Positions 12,632 to 23,519 of a DNA stretch of 64,000 nt are shown piece after piece. Numbering within the stretch: the first letter of the stretch is position 1; every line of letters starts with the position of its first letter. The position numbers were made by a program, and so were the translations under genes. The notes under the pieces are model-generated. The model saw nothing but the letters and a program-made list of their open reading frames with translations, was not told where the DNA came from and made no database searches. The DNA lies in the NCBI GenBank assembly GCA_037013495.1, contig CM072808.1, positions 46,052,068 through 46,116,067 on the forward strand, given 5' to 3'. The DNA is from Hippophae tibetana. Taxonomy: Eukaryota; Streptophyta; Magnoliopsida; Rosales; Elaeagnaceae.

Positions 12632-13462
12632 ATGGCCACAGGAAAACCTGTAATTACTGGTTCCACAGAAAACAATCTTCTGCCCATCACTAGTCACAAA
12701 TTAAATGGGGATAATTATCTTCAGTGGTCCCAATCCGTCATGATGTTTATATGTGGAAAGATGAAAGATGACTATCTCACTCGAGATGCAGTAGCCTCGA
12801 ATAAAGACGATCTATAATATAGAACATGGAAATCTAAAAATAATATGGTGATGTCTTGGTTGATAAATTCCATGACAAATGAGATTGGAGAGAATTTTCT
12901 TCTCTATAAAACTACAAAAGGAATATGGGATGCCGACAGAGACACTTATTTCAGTTCTAATAATATGTCTGAACTATTTGAGATCGAAAGCATCCTTCAT
13001 GATCTTCGTCAAAGAGAGTTATCAGTTACCCAATACTTTAACTCTCTCACTCGATATTGGCAGCAATTAGACCTCTTTGAGATTCATGAATGGACATGTT
13101 CAATAGACAACATCTTGCACAAACATATTATTGACAAGAAGCGAATTTTCAAATTTTTACTGGGGCTCAATAAAGATCTTGATGATGTGCGCAACAGAAT
13201 TCTAGGAACAAAACCCTTGCCCAACATTCGTGATACCTTCTCCGAAGTTCATCAAGAGAAGAATCATAAAAAGGTGATGATGAGTCCTCAATCTACCATT
13301 TATGTGACTAGAGAAGAATCTACACTTGCTATTCGAGGACACCAACACTCTCATACTATAGACAACCATCCTCGTAGAGTAAGACCTTGGTGTGATCACT
13401 ACCGTAGACATGGTCACACTAAGAAAACCTGCTGGAAAATTCATGGAAAGCCAACTGATTAG
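12632..13462 (+). pseudogene. Copia gag, interrupted by a stop
   Basis: The frame begins MATGKPVITG and includes HKLNGDNYLQWSQSV, typical of UBN2-class copia gag. A TAA at 12816-12818 interrupts it; the same frame resumes into a 205-codon stretch from 12845. The C-terminal zinc knuckle reads CDHYRRHGHTKKTC, so the second Cys of the CX2C pair is Tyr. The nucleocapsid is therefore impaired as well as truncated. Confidence 0.85.
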
Positions 13463-13599
13463 AAACCATCCTTCACACAACACACGAAAAAAGAAAGTTA
13501 TGGAAAAACTATCTCCAAATCTCATGGAACTACATCCCTTGAATCTTTTCTGTTTAGCAAGGAACATATTGATCTCCTCTAGAAATTATTTGGACAATC

Positions 13600-16500
13600 C
13601 TTGCCCACATCATCTGCCATTATAGCTCAATCAGGTAACACTCTAAACATTCTTGGTGTGAAACAGGTTATGAGACCATGGATTGTTGATTCAGGTGTTT
13701 CAGACCATATGATGGGTGATACTTCTCTTCTCATGAATATTAAAACCTACCAAAACGATCACACTGTCAGAATTGTCAATGGTTAAGTAATCAAAAGTAA
13801 CCGGAATTGGTTCAGCTAAAATTTCAAACTCTTTTATTCTAGATTATGTCCTTTTTGTTCCCACACTTGATTGTAATCTTGTATCAATTACTAAACTCAT
13901 TCGTGATAAAAATTATATGGCTAAATTTGTTCATAATCGAAGTGAAGACCCTCGAGTAATACAAGCCCTTCAAGCTATATTTGAAGTTTCTTATCAGAAT
14001 AAAGTTTTGTTAAATCTTAATTCCAATAATGATGGTGAAATCATGTTGAATCACTATCGCTTAGGTCATCCTAATTTCCTGTATTTACAAAAACTTTTCC
14101 CTTCATCCCTTAGAAATAAAAATTCAAAGGATTTTCAATGTGAAGTATATCAGTTTTCAAAACATGTTAAAACTTCATATCCTCATCTTCCACATAAAAA
14201 GTCACATCCTTTTCTCATTGATTCACACTGATATTTGGGGATCTTCTCAAATCAAAAACATCACACAGACACGTTGGTTCATTTCATTTGTAGATAATCA
14301 TACTCGAATCACTTGGTTATTTTTAATGAAAGAAAAATCTGAAGTGGGTCAAATTTTTAAAAATTTCAATACCATGATTCAAACGAAAATCCAAGTATTG
14401 AAATCTAACAATGCTAAAGAATACTTTGCTTCCACCCTTACTGATTATCTATTAAGTTAAGGGATTTTCCATCTAAGCTCTTGTGTTGACACACATCAAC
14501 AAAATGGGGTGGCTGAAAGGAAGAATAGGTAGCTAGATCCCTCATGTTCATAACTCATGTCCTTCAATATTTTTGGGGGGAAGTTGTTCTTACAACTACC
14601 TATCTTATCAATAGGATACCCTCTCGTGTTCTTATGTTTAAAACATCTATCAATACTCTACTTGAGCCATACCCATACACCAAAATCGTGTCCCACATTC
14701 CCTTTAAAAAATTTGGATGTTCTACTTATGTCCATATACATCATAGAGGTAAACTTGATCCCTGAGCCATCAAATGCATATTCATAGGATATTCATCGTA
14801 CCAGAAATGATACAAATGGTCCTCTCCTATAACAAAAAAAATCTATAATACAATAGATGTCACATTCTTTGAACAATATCCATACTATTCCAAACCTACC
14901 ATTTAAGGGGAGAACGTAGGAAATGAATACCAGCTTTGGAATAGCATAACCACTCAGTCTCCCACAAATCCTATCCCACAAATTTAAGAGAGTGAATCAA
15001 TGTCTCAAATAAATACTCTTAATAATCCCAATGAACGCTCAACTTCTCTACCAACAGATCCAAACGTCCATGTCCCAAACAATGATATTTTTGTCTACTC
15101 TAGGAGGAAAACAACTCAAGAAAGAGTAGAGAACTGCGTATATCTTAAACCAGTCTAGGAATCCAACCCGAGTATAGGCCATTATGATAATTCACAAGGT
15201 AACATCCCTGAACCTCCTATTATTGAGTTACCTTCTAATGATTTGAATTTTCCAATTTTTATAAGGGAAGGTGTAAAATCTTGCACAAATCACCCCATCT
15301 ATAACTTTGTTTCCTATAAAAATCTCTCACCAAGTTATAAGGCATTTATCAGCAACCTTGATCAAATACAAGCTCCAAATTCCGTTTATGAAACATTTCA
15401 GGTACCTGAATGGAAGACAACTATTCGTGAAGAACTCAGTGCCTTAGAGAAAAACAAGACTTGGGAGATCACAGAACTACTATCGGGAAAATAAGTTATT
15501 AGGTGTAAATGGATCTTTACAATCAAACACAAAATAGACAATAATATAGAAAGATTCAAAGCTCATTGTGTGGCTAGGGGATTCACTCAAACGTATGAGA
15601 TTGACTATCAGGAGACTTTTGCACCTTTAGCAAAGCTCACCACTGTTCATGTTCTTCTCTCCCTAGAATATAACTTGGATTGACCTCTCTACCAATTAGA
15701 TGTCAAGAATGCATTCCTTAATGGTGATCTTGAAAAAGAAGTCTATATGGACATTCCTACTGTAATTGAATCTCCTATTCCAACCAATAGAGTCTGCAAA
15801 CTTAAGAAATCCTTATATGGATTGAAACAGTCTCCACATGCCTAGTCTGATAAGTTCTCTAAAGTTCTGAAGAGATATGGGTACAATCAATGTCAATCAG
15901 ATCACACACTATTCGTCAAACATTTCTCCAATGACAGAATAGTTATCCTAATTGTGTACATAGATGATATTGTTCTAACAGGTAATTCTACAATTAAGAT
16001 GAATAAACTCAAATAATTCCTTGCCAAGGAAACTGGAATGATGGGTGTAAACCATTAGAAACTCCGATGGATTCTACAATAAAACTCAGAATCAACGAAA
16101 ATAGTACACTTGTGGACAAAGGTCGTTATCAAATATTAGTAGGAAAACTCATTTACTTATCCCACACTAGACCAAATATTGGTTTTTAAGTAAGTGTTGT
16201 CAGTCAATTTATGAACAATCCCACTGAAGAACACATGGAAGTGGTCTATCATATACTTAAGTATCTCAAGATGACACCAGGAAAATGATTATATTTCAAT
16301 AAGAATATCACTAGAAAAATTAAAGTTTTTACAGATGCTGACTGGGTAGGCTCTATAGTGGATCATAGATCTACCACTGGATATTGTACATTCGTATGGA
16401 GAAATCTTGTAACTTGGCGAAGTAAGAAACAAACAGTAGTCGCTCGAAGTAGTGCATAAGCTAGATTTAGAGCTATGACTCATGGGATTTGTGAAGGAAT

Positions 16501-16798
16501 GTGGTTAAGAAGACTACTCAATGAACTGGACATCACAACTCCCGAACCTATCAGCATGCATTGTGACAATCAAGTTGCAATAAGAATTGCGAAAAATCCA
16601 ATTCATAATGACCAAACCAAACATGTAGAAATTGATCGTCATTTCATTAAAGAAAAGTTAGATGGAAAAATTATGGACCTACTATATACATCTACTAATT
16701 ATCAAATTGCAGATATCCTTACTAAAGCGTTACCTCGGACAATCTTCAAAGAATTAAGTTGGAAGTTGGGAATGATTAATATCTATTATCCAACTTGA
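13600..16798 (+). pseudogene. Copia pol (protease, integrase, reverse transcriptase, RNase H), broken
   Basis: Protease is recognisable at about 13677 (WIVDSGVSDHM). Integrase spans about 14040-14600: the zinc-binding part has one Cys replaced (CEVYQ), the core keeps DIWG and FVDNHTR, has SNN where a catalytic Asp is expected, and ends GVAERKNR. Reverse transcriptase runs about 15400-16020 and retains [12 protein letters not shown] and VYIDDIVLTGN. It then loses part of its thumb/connection region near 16020-16050 with a frame change. RNase H runs about 16315-16798 (FTDADWVGS, HCDNQVAIRIA). Numerous stops and at least one internal deletion make it non-functional. Confidence 0.85.
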
Positions 16799-16805
16799 GA
16801 AAGAA
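16797..16805 (+). other. Polypurine tract of the copia element
   Basis: gagaaagaa directly precedes the right LTR, the expected place for plus-strand priming. Confidence 0.7.
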
Positions 16806-17031
16806 TGTAAACTTTCAGAGAATATTATTAATATTATACAGACTGTAAAACTAGTGTAAATCAAGCTGTAATTTAATTGTTGATATCAGTTGTTATATTC
16901 TTAGATTAGTGAATATTTGTTTAATTTCGTATTTCTATTTATAGTGTTGTAATATCATCAGAATCAATAGATAATAAAGAGTAGAAATATACTCCACTTT
17001 ATCTTTATCTTTTTTCATAATATAATCTTCA
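16806..17031 (+). repeat. Right LTR of the copia element
   Basis: Starts tgtaaacttt with the canonical TG and ends cttca. It is followed by ataat, which repeats the five bases before the left LTR. Confidence 0.88.
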
Positions 17032-17036
17032 ATAAT

Positions 17037-18397
17037 AAAGGAAAAATTAATAAGATATCAATTTTACAAAACATTTAATTTAATTTTTATTGGTTTTATA
17101 ATTTTTATTTCAATTTATTTATTTAAAAAATTATGTGTTTAATAATTTTCTATCAAAATAATATTATTTTTATATTTTATTAAATAATTTTATATTAAAT
17201 TTTAATAATGTTAATGTTTCCTATTTTATCGTATTTTAATGACTTCATAAAAATAATTTTAATAAAATATTATTAAAATAATATAAATTATTCTTAATTA
17301 AAAATAAATTACATCATAGACTTTTTCGACTCATCTACCTTTAATTTATGAAAGGAGACGTTTGTATGATAGACTCAAACTTTCAATTTAGTTCATTCAA
17401 ATGTCATCTAACTAAGACACTAAGTAGAATGTGAGAAAAAAAACGTTTTATTGCGTATATTTCCACTTTCACATGATATGCACCACTTACACATGATAAG
17501 TCCAATCCATAAAATATTACGTGAAATAATGTTATATATATAAATTATAAGAACGTTATGGAGTTTGGTCTGCTCGTAGTTTTATTAAAAAAATAAAATT
17601 ACAGTCTTATAAAAAAAAATTAGAAAATTTAACATAGGCACTAAATATATACTCAATTTTTTATAATATGATGAGATGTTTATTATATATTTTAAATATT
17701 TAGTCTATAATAAGAATATTTTTTAATCTAAATTTATCTTATGAAAATGTATTTACAATAAAAAGTTAAATTAAATTGTGTTGAACATGTTAAAAATATA
17801 TGAAAATATTTTATGTTAGAATTAATTATTAAACCAATAAATAAGTAAATTATATATGAAATAAAACTTTTTTAGGATATGATATTTATATATTTTTTGC
17901 TAGATACATGATATATATATATATATACAAATTAGTGAAGATATACAATTATTAGAACCTATGAAAAAAAAAATATTTTATATTTGTCAGCTAGCTTGTG
18001 GGTAAAATATCAATTTATCTTTTTTGGTTTGCTTTTTTAAAGATTAAGTGGTTCATAAATTTTAATATTTAGTGGTGGATACTGTGATAAATGAATCAGC
18101 CTGTGTTTTTCATCAAGTTTTTAATGATGAATGTACCTTCACATAGATTTTAGGATGGATGCACGTATTTGTTCGTAATTTTTGACTACTTTCTCAGTTT
18201 AGCCCTTCATCTTTTGATTTTTATAATTTAAAGACAATCTTGCTTCAATTTTCCAATGGAAACCGCTTTTTTTAAATTTATTCTAAAATCTCTCTATTTT
18301 ATTTATAAGCATCATAAATTATAAATCTCATGTTTTTTTCAAATCTTTTTTTTATTAAAAAATTGTATTTATCATAAATTGTACTATTAATACAACT
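17037..18397. other. Non-coding AT-rich stretch
   Basis: No gene, LTR or clear repeat is visible. A short alternating TA run lies at about 17908-17926. The sequence is simple AT-rich intergenic DNA. Confidence 0.55.
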
Positions 18398-18530
18398 AAT
18401 ATAAATAAATATTATTATTTTAATTAATAATTATCAAATACATTAAAAAAATAATTTTTTTTCTTTTGAAAAGTTGGTACGAAACCACGCCTACCTCGTA
18501 GTCCAATACCACAACACCAAAACCAAATAC
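18398..18530. repeat. Long direct repeat, left copy, flanking a truncated copia element
   Basis: About 133 bp starting aatataaat and ending aaccaaatac, with the distinctive core aagttggtacgaaaccacgc. It recurs at 20536-20660 with few differences outside the poly-A part. One copy sits at each boundary of the inserted element. Confidence 0.88.
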
Positions 18531-19855
18531 CCTAATATCAGTCCCAAACTCTTGTTCCGTCCTCAGATCTTGCATAATACATCCAGAATAGTAAAAAATA
18601 AGGTGATATCCTAATTCAGCTAATTGTCCCACACAGCATAAATTATAGGATAGGTTAGGTACATGGAAAACCCAGGAATAGAGAGGGTAGAGGTCGAAAC
18701 AAAACCTAGACTATTCCCGTGAATGGTGGAACCATCAGCTATATGAATATTAAGAGGATATGATGCAGGGTCAAGTTTGGAGAATAAAGATGAGTGATGT
18801 GTCATGTGATTACAACATGCAGAGTCAAAAAGAAAAGTTTGATACTTACTGGGCAGAACTGAGAGAGTAGTGGAAAGAGATGCATTACCAGTCATTTGAA
18901 CAACCTGAGTTATGATCTTTTGTAGTTCAATGGAGAAGAGGTTGATAGTGGATCCAGAAAACTGGGACTCTATTGAACTAGAAGGCATCAGCGAAGTAGC
19001 CTCAGTATTAGCAATATCAGTAGTAGATTTGTTGCGACGGTAACAAGTCTCAATGGTGTGGTCATGATGCTTGTAATAATTGCAGAACCTTTTATTGCTC
19101 TGCTTGCGACGATTGTAAAAGCCAAAGGAATCACCTGATTGTTGAGGTTGCTCAATGAAAAGAGCAGGAGGAGTAATAGCCAAAACATTAAACTTATTCT
19201 GGGTTTGAAGGGTTACAAGTCGAGCTTCTTCTCTAACCAACTCATTTACAGCAGTATCAAGAGAGGGAGGAAGACTACGATTAAGAAGCTAACCTCGGAT
19301 GGGCTCAAAGTCCTTGTGGAGCGACATCAAGAACTCATAGAGATGAAATTCGTCCCTAACTGTAGCATATTGATAAGCATCTGTTCAGCATGCCCAAATT
19401 GGATCACAAAGGTTAATTTGGTCCTAAAGGAAGCGAAGCTGATCAAAGTAGTCATTGATGGATTGCCCTAGTTCCTGTTGAAGTTGATGTAATTCAACTA
19501 TTAACTGATATTTCATGGATTTGTGAGTAGTGGAGTACCTTTTGGCCAACATATCTCATGCTGATTTGGCATCATCAAAGCTGTCCAACAGACTGGAGAT
19601 AGAGGGAATGAAAGTATTTTGAATCCATGTGAGAATCATGTGGTTGTGACTATCTCATTCAATCATGCGATGAATGAAAGTAGCATCTTCTTAACATGCT
19701 TCTTTAACATGAATGATAATTGCACGAGTACAATAATGCTAGAGTATACGACCCCTAAGAAAACTGCGCATAGCTTGAGACCATGACAAGTAATTCTTTG
19801 TCCCCTCTAATATAGTATTGATCGGGCAAGAAACAAAAACATATTTTTTATTCAT
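18531..19855 (-). pseudogene. Copia gag to protease fragment
   Basis: The frame opens at 19855 with MNKKYVFVSCPIN and continues through NYLSWSQAMRSFLRG, typical copia gag, with several stops. The longest clean part (19240-18620) contains a knuckle with its second Cys as Tyr (CNYYKHHDHTIETC). A protease motif follows, FLFDSACCNHMTHHSS, where DSG has become DSA. It then runs through a gag-pre-integrase-like GQLAELGYHLIF and stops at the truncation point. Confidence 0.82.
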
Positions 19856-20344
19856 TTGGAAACACAATATGCAAAAACGAGGTCTACGCGAAAAAATGGG
19901 TAGGGAGAACCTATATTGTAAAAGTCAACAGTCAACATGGTCAGCGGAAAGGTCATCGGGTTAAGATTCACGGTGGCGTTTGGTTTCAGTAGGGGCGCGT
20001 GAAAGGATGTGCAAATCTTTTGAGCAGCGCGTGAGGGAGCGTACGGTGTCCGATGGTTGCGATACTTCTACGGTTGTATAGATCTGGTCGATCCGATCAC
20101 AATGGTATATGCGAAAAAATTATCAAAGCAAGATACACGGCAGCGACGGTGATTGCAGTGGTCTGTGTGGTACAGGACTCCTTAACAACAATGACTGTAG
20201 TCCCAGAACCTAAGGACAACGATTGAAAGACGTCGGAGGTTCAACGGTGAGTGGTTGCAACGATTATTGTTACACCGAAAGCTATAAGGATTAAGTAACA
20301 CTAAAAAAACAAGACTTCTAGAAAGATACGAGTAGTTGATATTA

Positions 20345-20535
20345 TGTTAGAAATACTTAATTATTGTATTATATTCTGTGATCAAATGAATATACATATT
20401 CTCTTTATATAGAAATTACAAGTAAACTAAATATGTTTAAAATAAGTAGATATAAATATGACTAAAACAAATAAATATACATAAATAAATATATATATAT
20501 ATATATATTAATATATTATTAGATATACGTTAACA
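20345..20535 (-). repeat. LTR of the truncated copia element
   Basis: 191 bp with TGTTA and TAACA ends. It contains an alternating TA run. Only one LTR is present because the 3' part of the element is missing. Confidence 0.72.
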
Positions 20536-20660
20536 AATATAAATATTATTATTTTAATTAATAATTATCAATTATATTAAAAAAAAAAAAATCTTTTGAA
20601 AAGTTGGTACGAAACCACGCCTACCTCGTAGTCCAATACCACACCACCAAAACCAAACAC
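20536..20660. repeat. Long direct repeat, right copy
   Basis: About 125 bp, starting exactly at the outer LTR boundary (aatataaat) and ending aaccaaacac. It matches 18398-18530. Confidence 0.88.
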
Positions 20661-23488
20661 ATTATTATTCCACTCAGTTACAAAGACTGTCACTAGGCTC
20701 GACAACCAGTTGATTTTATTGAAATAGCCCCCATTATTATTTTTCTAAAATAATAAGTTTAATATCGTTATTTTTATATTAGGCTCACTAACATTTTTAA
20801 AAAAGTGTTAAATAATTTTAAATCATGATTTTTTATTTAAATAAAATATATTATCATCTTCATGTGTATTGAATAGATTGCAAATGAAGCAATAATATTT
20901 TTAAATTTTATCATTTGAAAAATAAGTTTTTTTCTCTGTACCACTTGAAAAAAATAATTCCAAACTCTTTGTTACATATTATTTTTTTTTTCAAAAAAAT
21001 TATTTATTGTAACTTAAAATTATTAAATTTACTTTAGTTATTAAGCATGTGTATAAAAAATATATTTTTCATTATTTATAACGCCTAAGTTTCTTGATGT
21101 TATGTTAATTGAATCGAATTGACTATTTTTTAATAAATTATAGGATAAAATTGATCTAATTAAATAATTATATTATTAAATATCTATTTTTAAGAATTTT
21201 AAGAATTAAATGATATTTTTTTAGTTCTTTAAAAAATTTCTCAATATGTCATTTAAGATTTTCTTATAATTTCACAATTTTTATATATCACAATTAAATA
21301 TAATTTTTCATTAAATATAATTATATAAATTTAATTATATTTATTAATACGCAAAAATTATTACAAATAAATTTTTAAAGGTCGAGACTAACATGTACAT
21401 TTTTCCTAATTTTTAGACACATTGGAACTTTATCAGAACACCACCACGAAAAAAACGGGAACAAGTCATTTCATTGTTTTATCAATTTTTATTATTAGTT
21501 ATTATTGTATTTTTAATGTCTTGCATATCAATTATCATGTTTATTTTTATTTTTATTTTGTTAATTTCTACTATATATTTAAAATAAAATAAAAAAATTA
21601 TTTTTATAAGAAAAGAAAATTAAAATTTTAAATTTACAAATTAATTATGAAATACATAATTTTTATATGTAAAGAAAAGTATACATGCATAATTAAAATA
21701 AATATGTAAATATTGTTAGTTTCATTCTTTTTGAAACTATATTTATATAATAACAAAATATTAAATCAACATTAAAATCCTTAATGTAGTACACGTATTA
21801 AGAAAGTACATTTCTTCGTATTATAAAAATACTTTTTTATTTAAGATTATTATCTTTTCTTTAAATTTAAAATAAAATATAAGAAACAAGATATGCCATT
21901 ACTTTAAAAGATGAGAACATTTTTATCCAAAATTAATTACGTGTGATTTAAAATAAATATAGATAGATTATCATGTTGTCCTGAAAAGCTGGATGTCATT
22001 TTCCAAACTTGTCATCCCTTTTCCCTCTCTAATGAAAGCTTATCTCCTTTATGTTAATAATTTACAATTCATGCAATATTATGGGATTTAATATTGGATG
22101 TTTATAATTAAAATAGCCTTAAATAAGGCCGAATTGCCTCAAAATAATCCATAATTTCAGTATTCTTTTTCTTCTATTTGAATATATAAAAGATATATAA
22201 TTCAAGTCTCAATTCATCTCAGTTATTGATGTTTAAGTATTGTAATCAGTTAAAAAAAAATACAAATCAATCAATAAAATGAGGAGAAAAAATTTCTATG
22301 AAACACTAGGTTGTTCTTATTTTGTTATATCAAACAATAATTAATGATATTATTTAAATATGTGACTTAAATTTTTTATTTTTAAAAATTATACTTAAAC
22401 ATTACGTTAGTTACACCCTAATATGCTAGCTGAATTTTAAAGATAAGAATTTTTTTCATTTTAGTTTGATATGGGACTTATTAATCACTTTTGGCATACC
22501 ATAATTTCCTCAAATAATGTGTATGATGTTGTGTGTGATATACGAAGAACCAAGGAAAAAAAGAGAACCAATTCCAATTCCAATTGTGTTATATGAACTT
22601 TAGTGACGTGACTTGGAGTTGGACCTTCATTCATTCATTCATTCATGTATAACGTGTGCGCATGAATGTATAAATGTTTATTTTACGAATCAGTGATACT
22701 TTCATGATACATCTCTCGGCCGAAGAAAGAAAAATAAAATGTTGGTCCACTATATAGTTCCCAACATTTCTTAAACTCTCCAATTTAATCTCCAATCTTT
22801 ATTGAATTTTTCAATTTTTAGATTAGATGGGAAATGTTTAGAAAAATTACATAAAATAACAAATATAAAAATTTATAACAATAAAAATAAAACATATTCA
22901 ACTCAACTAAATTCAATATTGAATTAATCTAATAGTTTAATCTAAATGATTGACTAAACTTTTTAATAATAAAAGTATTTAAGATAGACATAAAAGTTTC
23001 TATTTTTATAATTACCAATTTTAAGATACTATTTTTATTGTTTTTCATTTTTTCAAAAGAAAACTCAGGTACTAAATTGGAGATCATAGAAAAATTAGGA
23101 TCCTCATGGATGCAAATAAAAAAATGAAGATTACATAAACATGTAAGTTCTTTTACCTACCATTTTTATATAATCTAATTATTCACATTATTTTACTTTT
23201 CACCTCTTCTAAAAAAACTTGTATTTTTTTATATTTATAAAAAAAAAATCATGTGTAATATATCTTTTAATATACAAAAAAAAATTATGTTGTACCAAAA
23301 AAAAAATGTACAACGCATAAATAAGGGTTTAAAAATAAAATTTTATTTGTAAAGGAAATTATGTAATGTAATTCAACCGTTCATTTATTCTGGGAAAAAA
23401 AATGCAAGTTCTTTTATTGATTTCATTGGGAAGTTTAAGTTAATACACCACTGTGTAACACTAGGCCAATTGAGAGCTAGGAAAGCAA
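20661..23488. other. Intergenic AT-rich region with a TTCA microsatellite
   Basis: Nothing coding is visible. A (ttca)5 microsatellite lies at about 22626-22645. The final bases downstream of the ALDH6 stop are presumably its 3' UTR. Confidence 0.55.
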
Positions 23489-23519
23489 CTAGGTCTTTTG
23501 AGAGGTAGGCATTGCTAGG

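Larger units (their letters stand above)
11796..17031 (+). mobile_element. Full-length decayed Ty1/copia retrotransposon
   Basis: A 5.2-kb element with two LTRs of about 225-226 bp (11796-12020 and 16806-17031), a tRNA-iMet-type primer binding site right after the left LTR, and a purine tract before the right LTR. Domain order is gag, protease, integrase, reverse transcriptase, RNase H, which defines copia. A 5-bp direct repeat, ataat, flanks it (11791-11795 and 17032-17036), assuming the left LTR lost the G of its TG terminus. The LTRs differ at roughly one position in seven by eye, so the insertion is old. All frames are broken by stops, many of the TGG/CAA-to-stop kind expected from deamination of methylated cytosines. 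Confidence 0.9.
18531..20535 (-). mobile_element. 3'-truncated copia retrotransposon, antisense
   Basis: Read on the minus strand: an LTR (20535-20345), a primer-site-like sequence with GG changed to AA (taatatcaac), an untranslated leader of about 490 bp, gag, and the start of the protease region. The element stops abruptly at about 18531 without integrase, reverse transcriptase or a second LTR. It is bounded by 125-133-bp direct repeats of flanking DNA instead of the normal 5-bp duplication. Stops in gag show it is inactive. Confidence 0.8.

Noticed and set aside
14544..14787. Small overlapping frames of about 75 codons
   Set aside because: These are integrase remnants of the copia element in shifted frames.
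18420..18632. A 70-codon minus-strand frame
   Set aside because: Its first half is the end of the truncated copia fragment and its second half is the flanking direct repeat read through.
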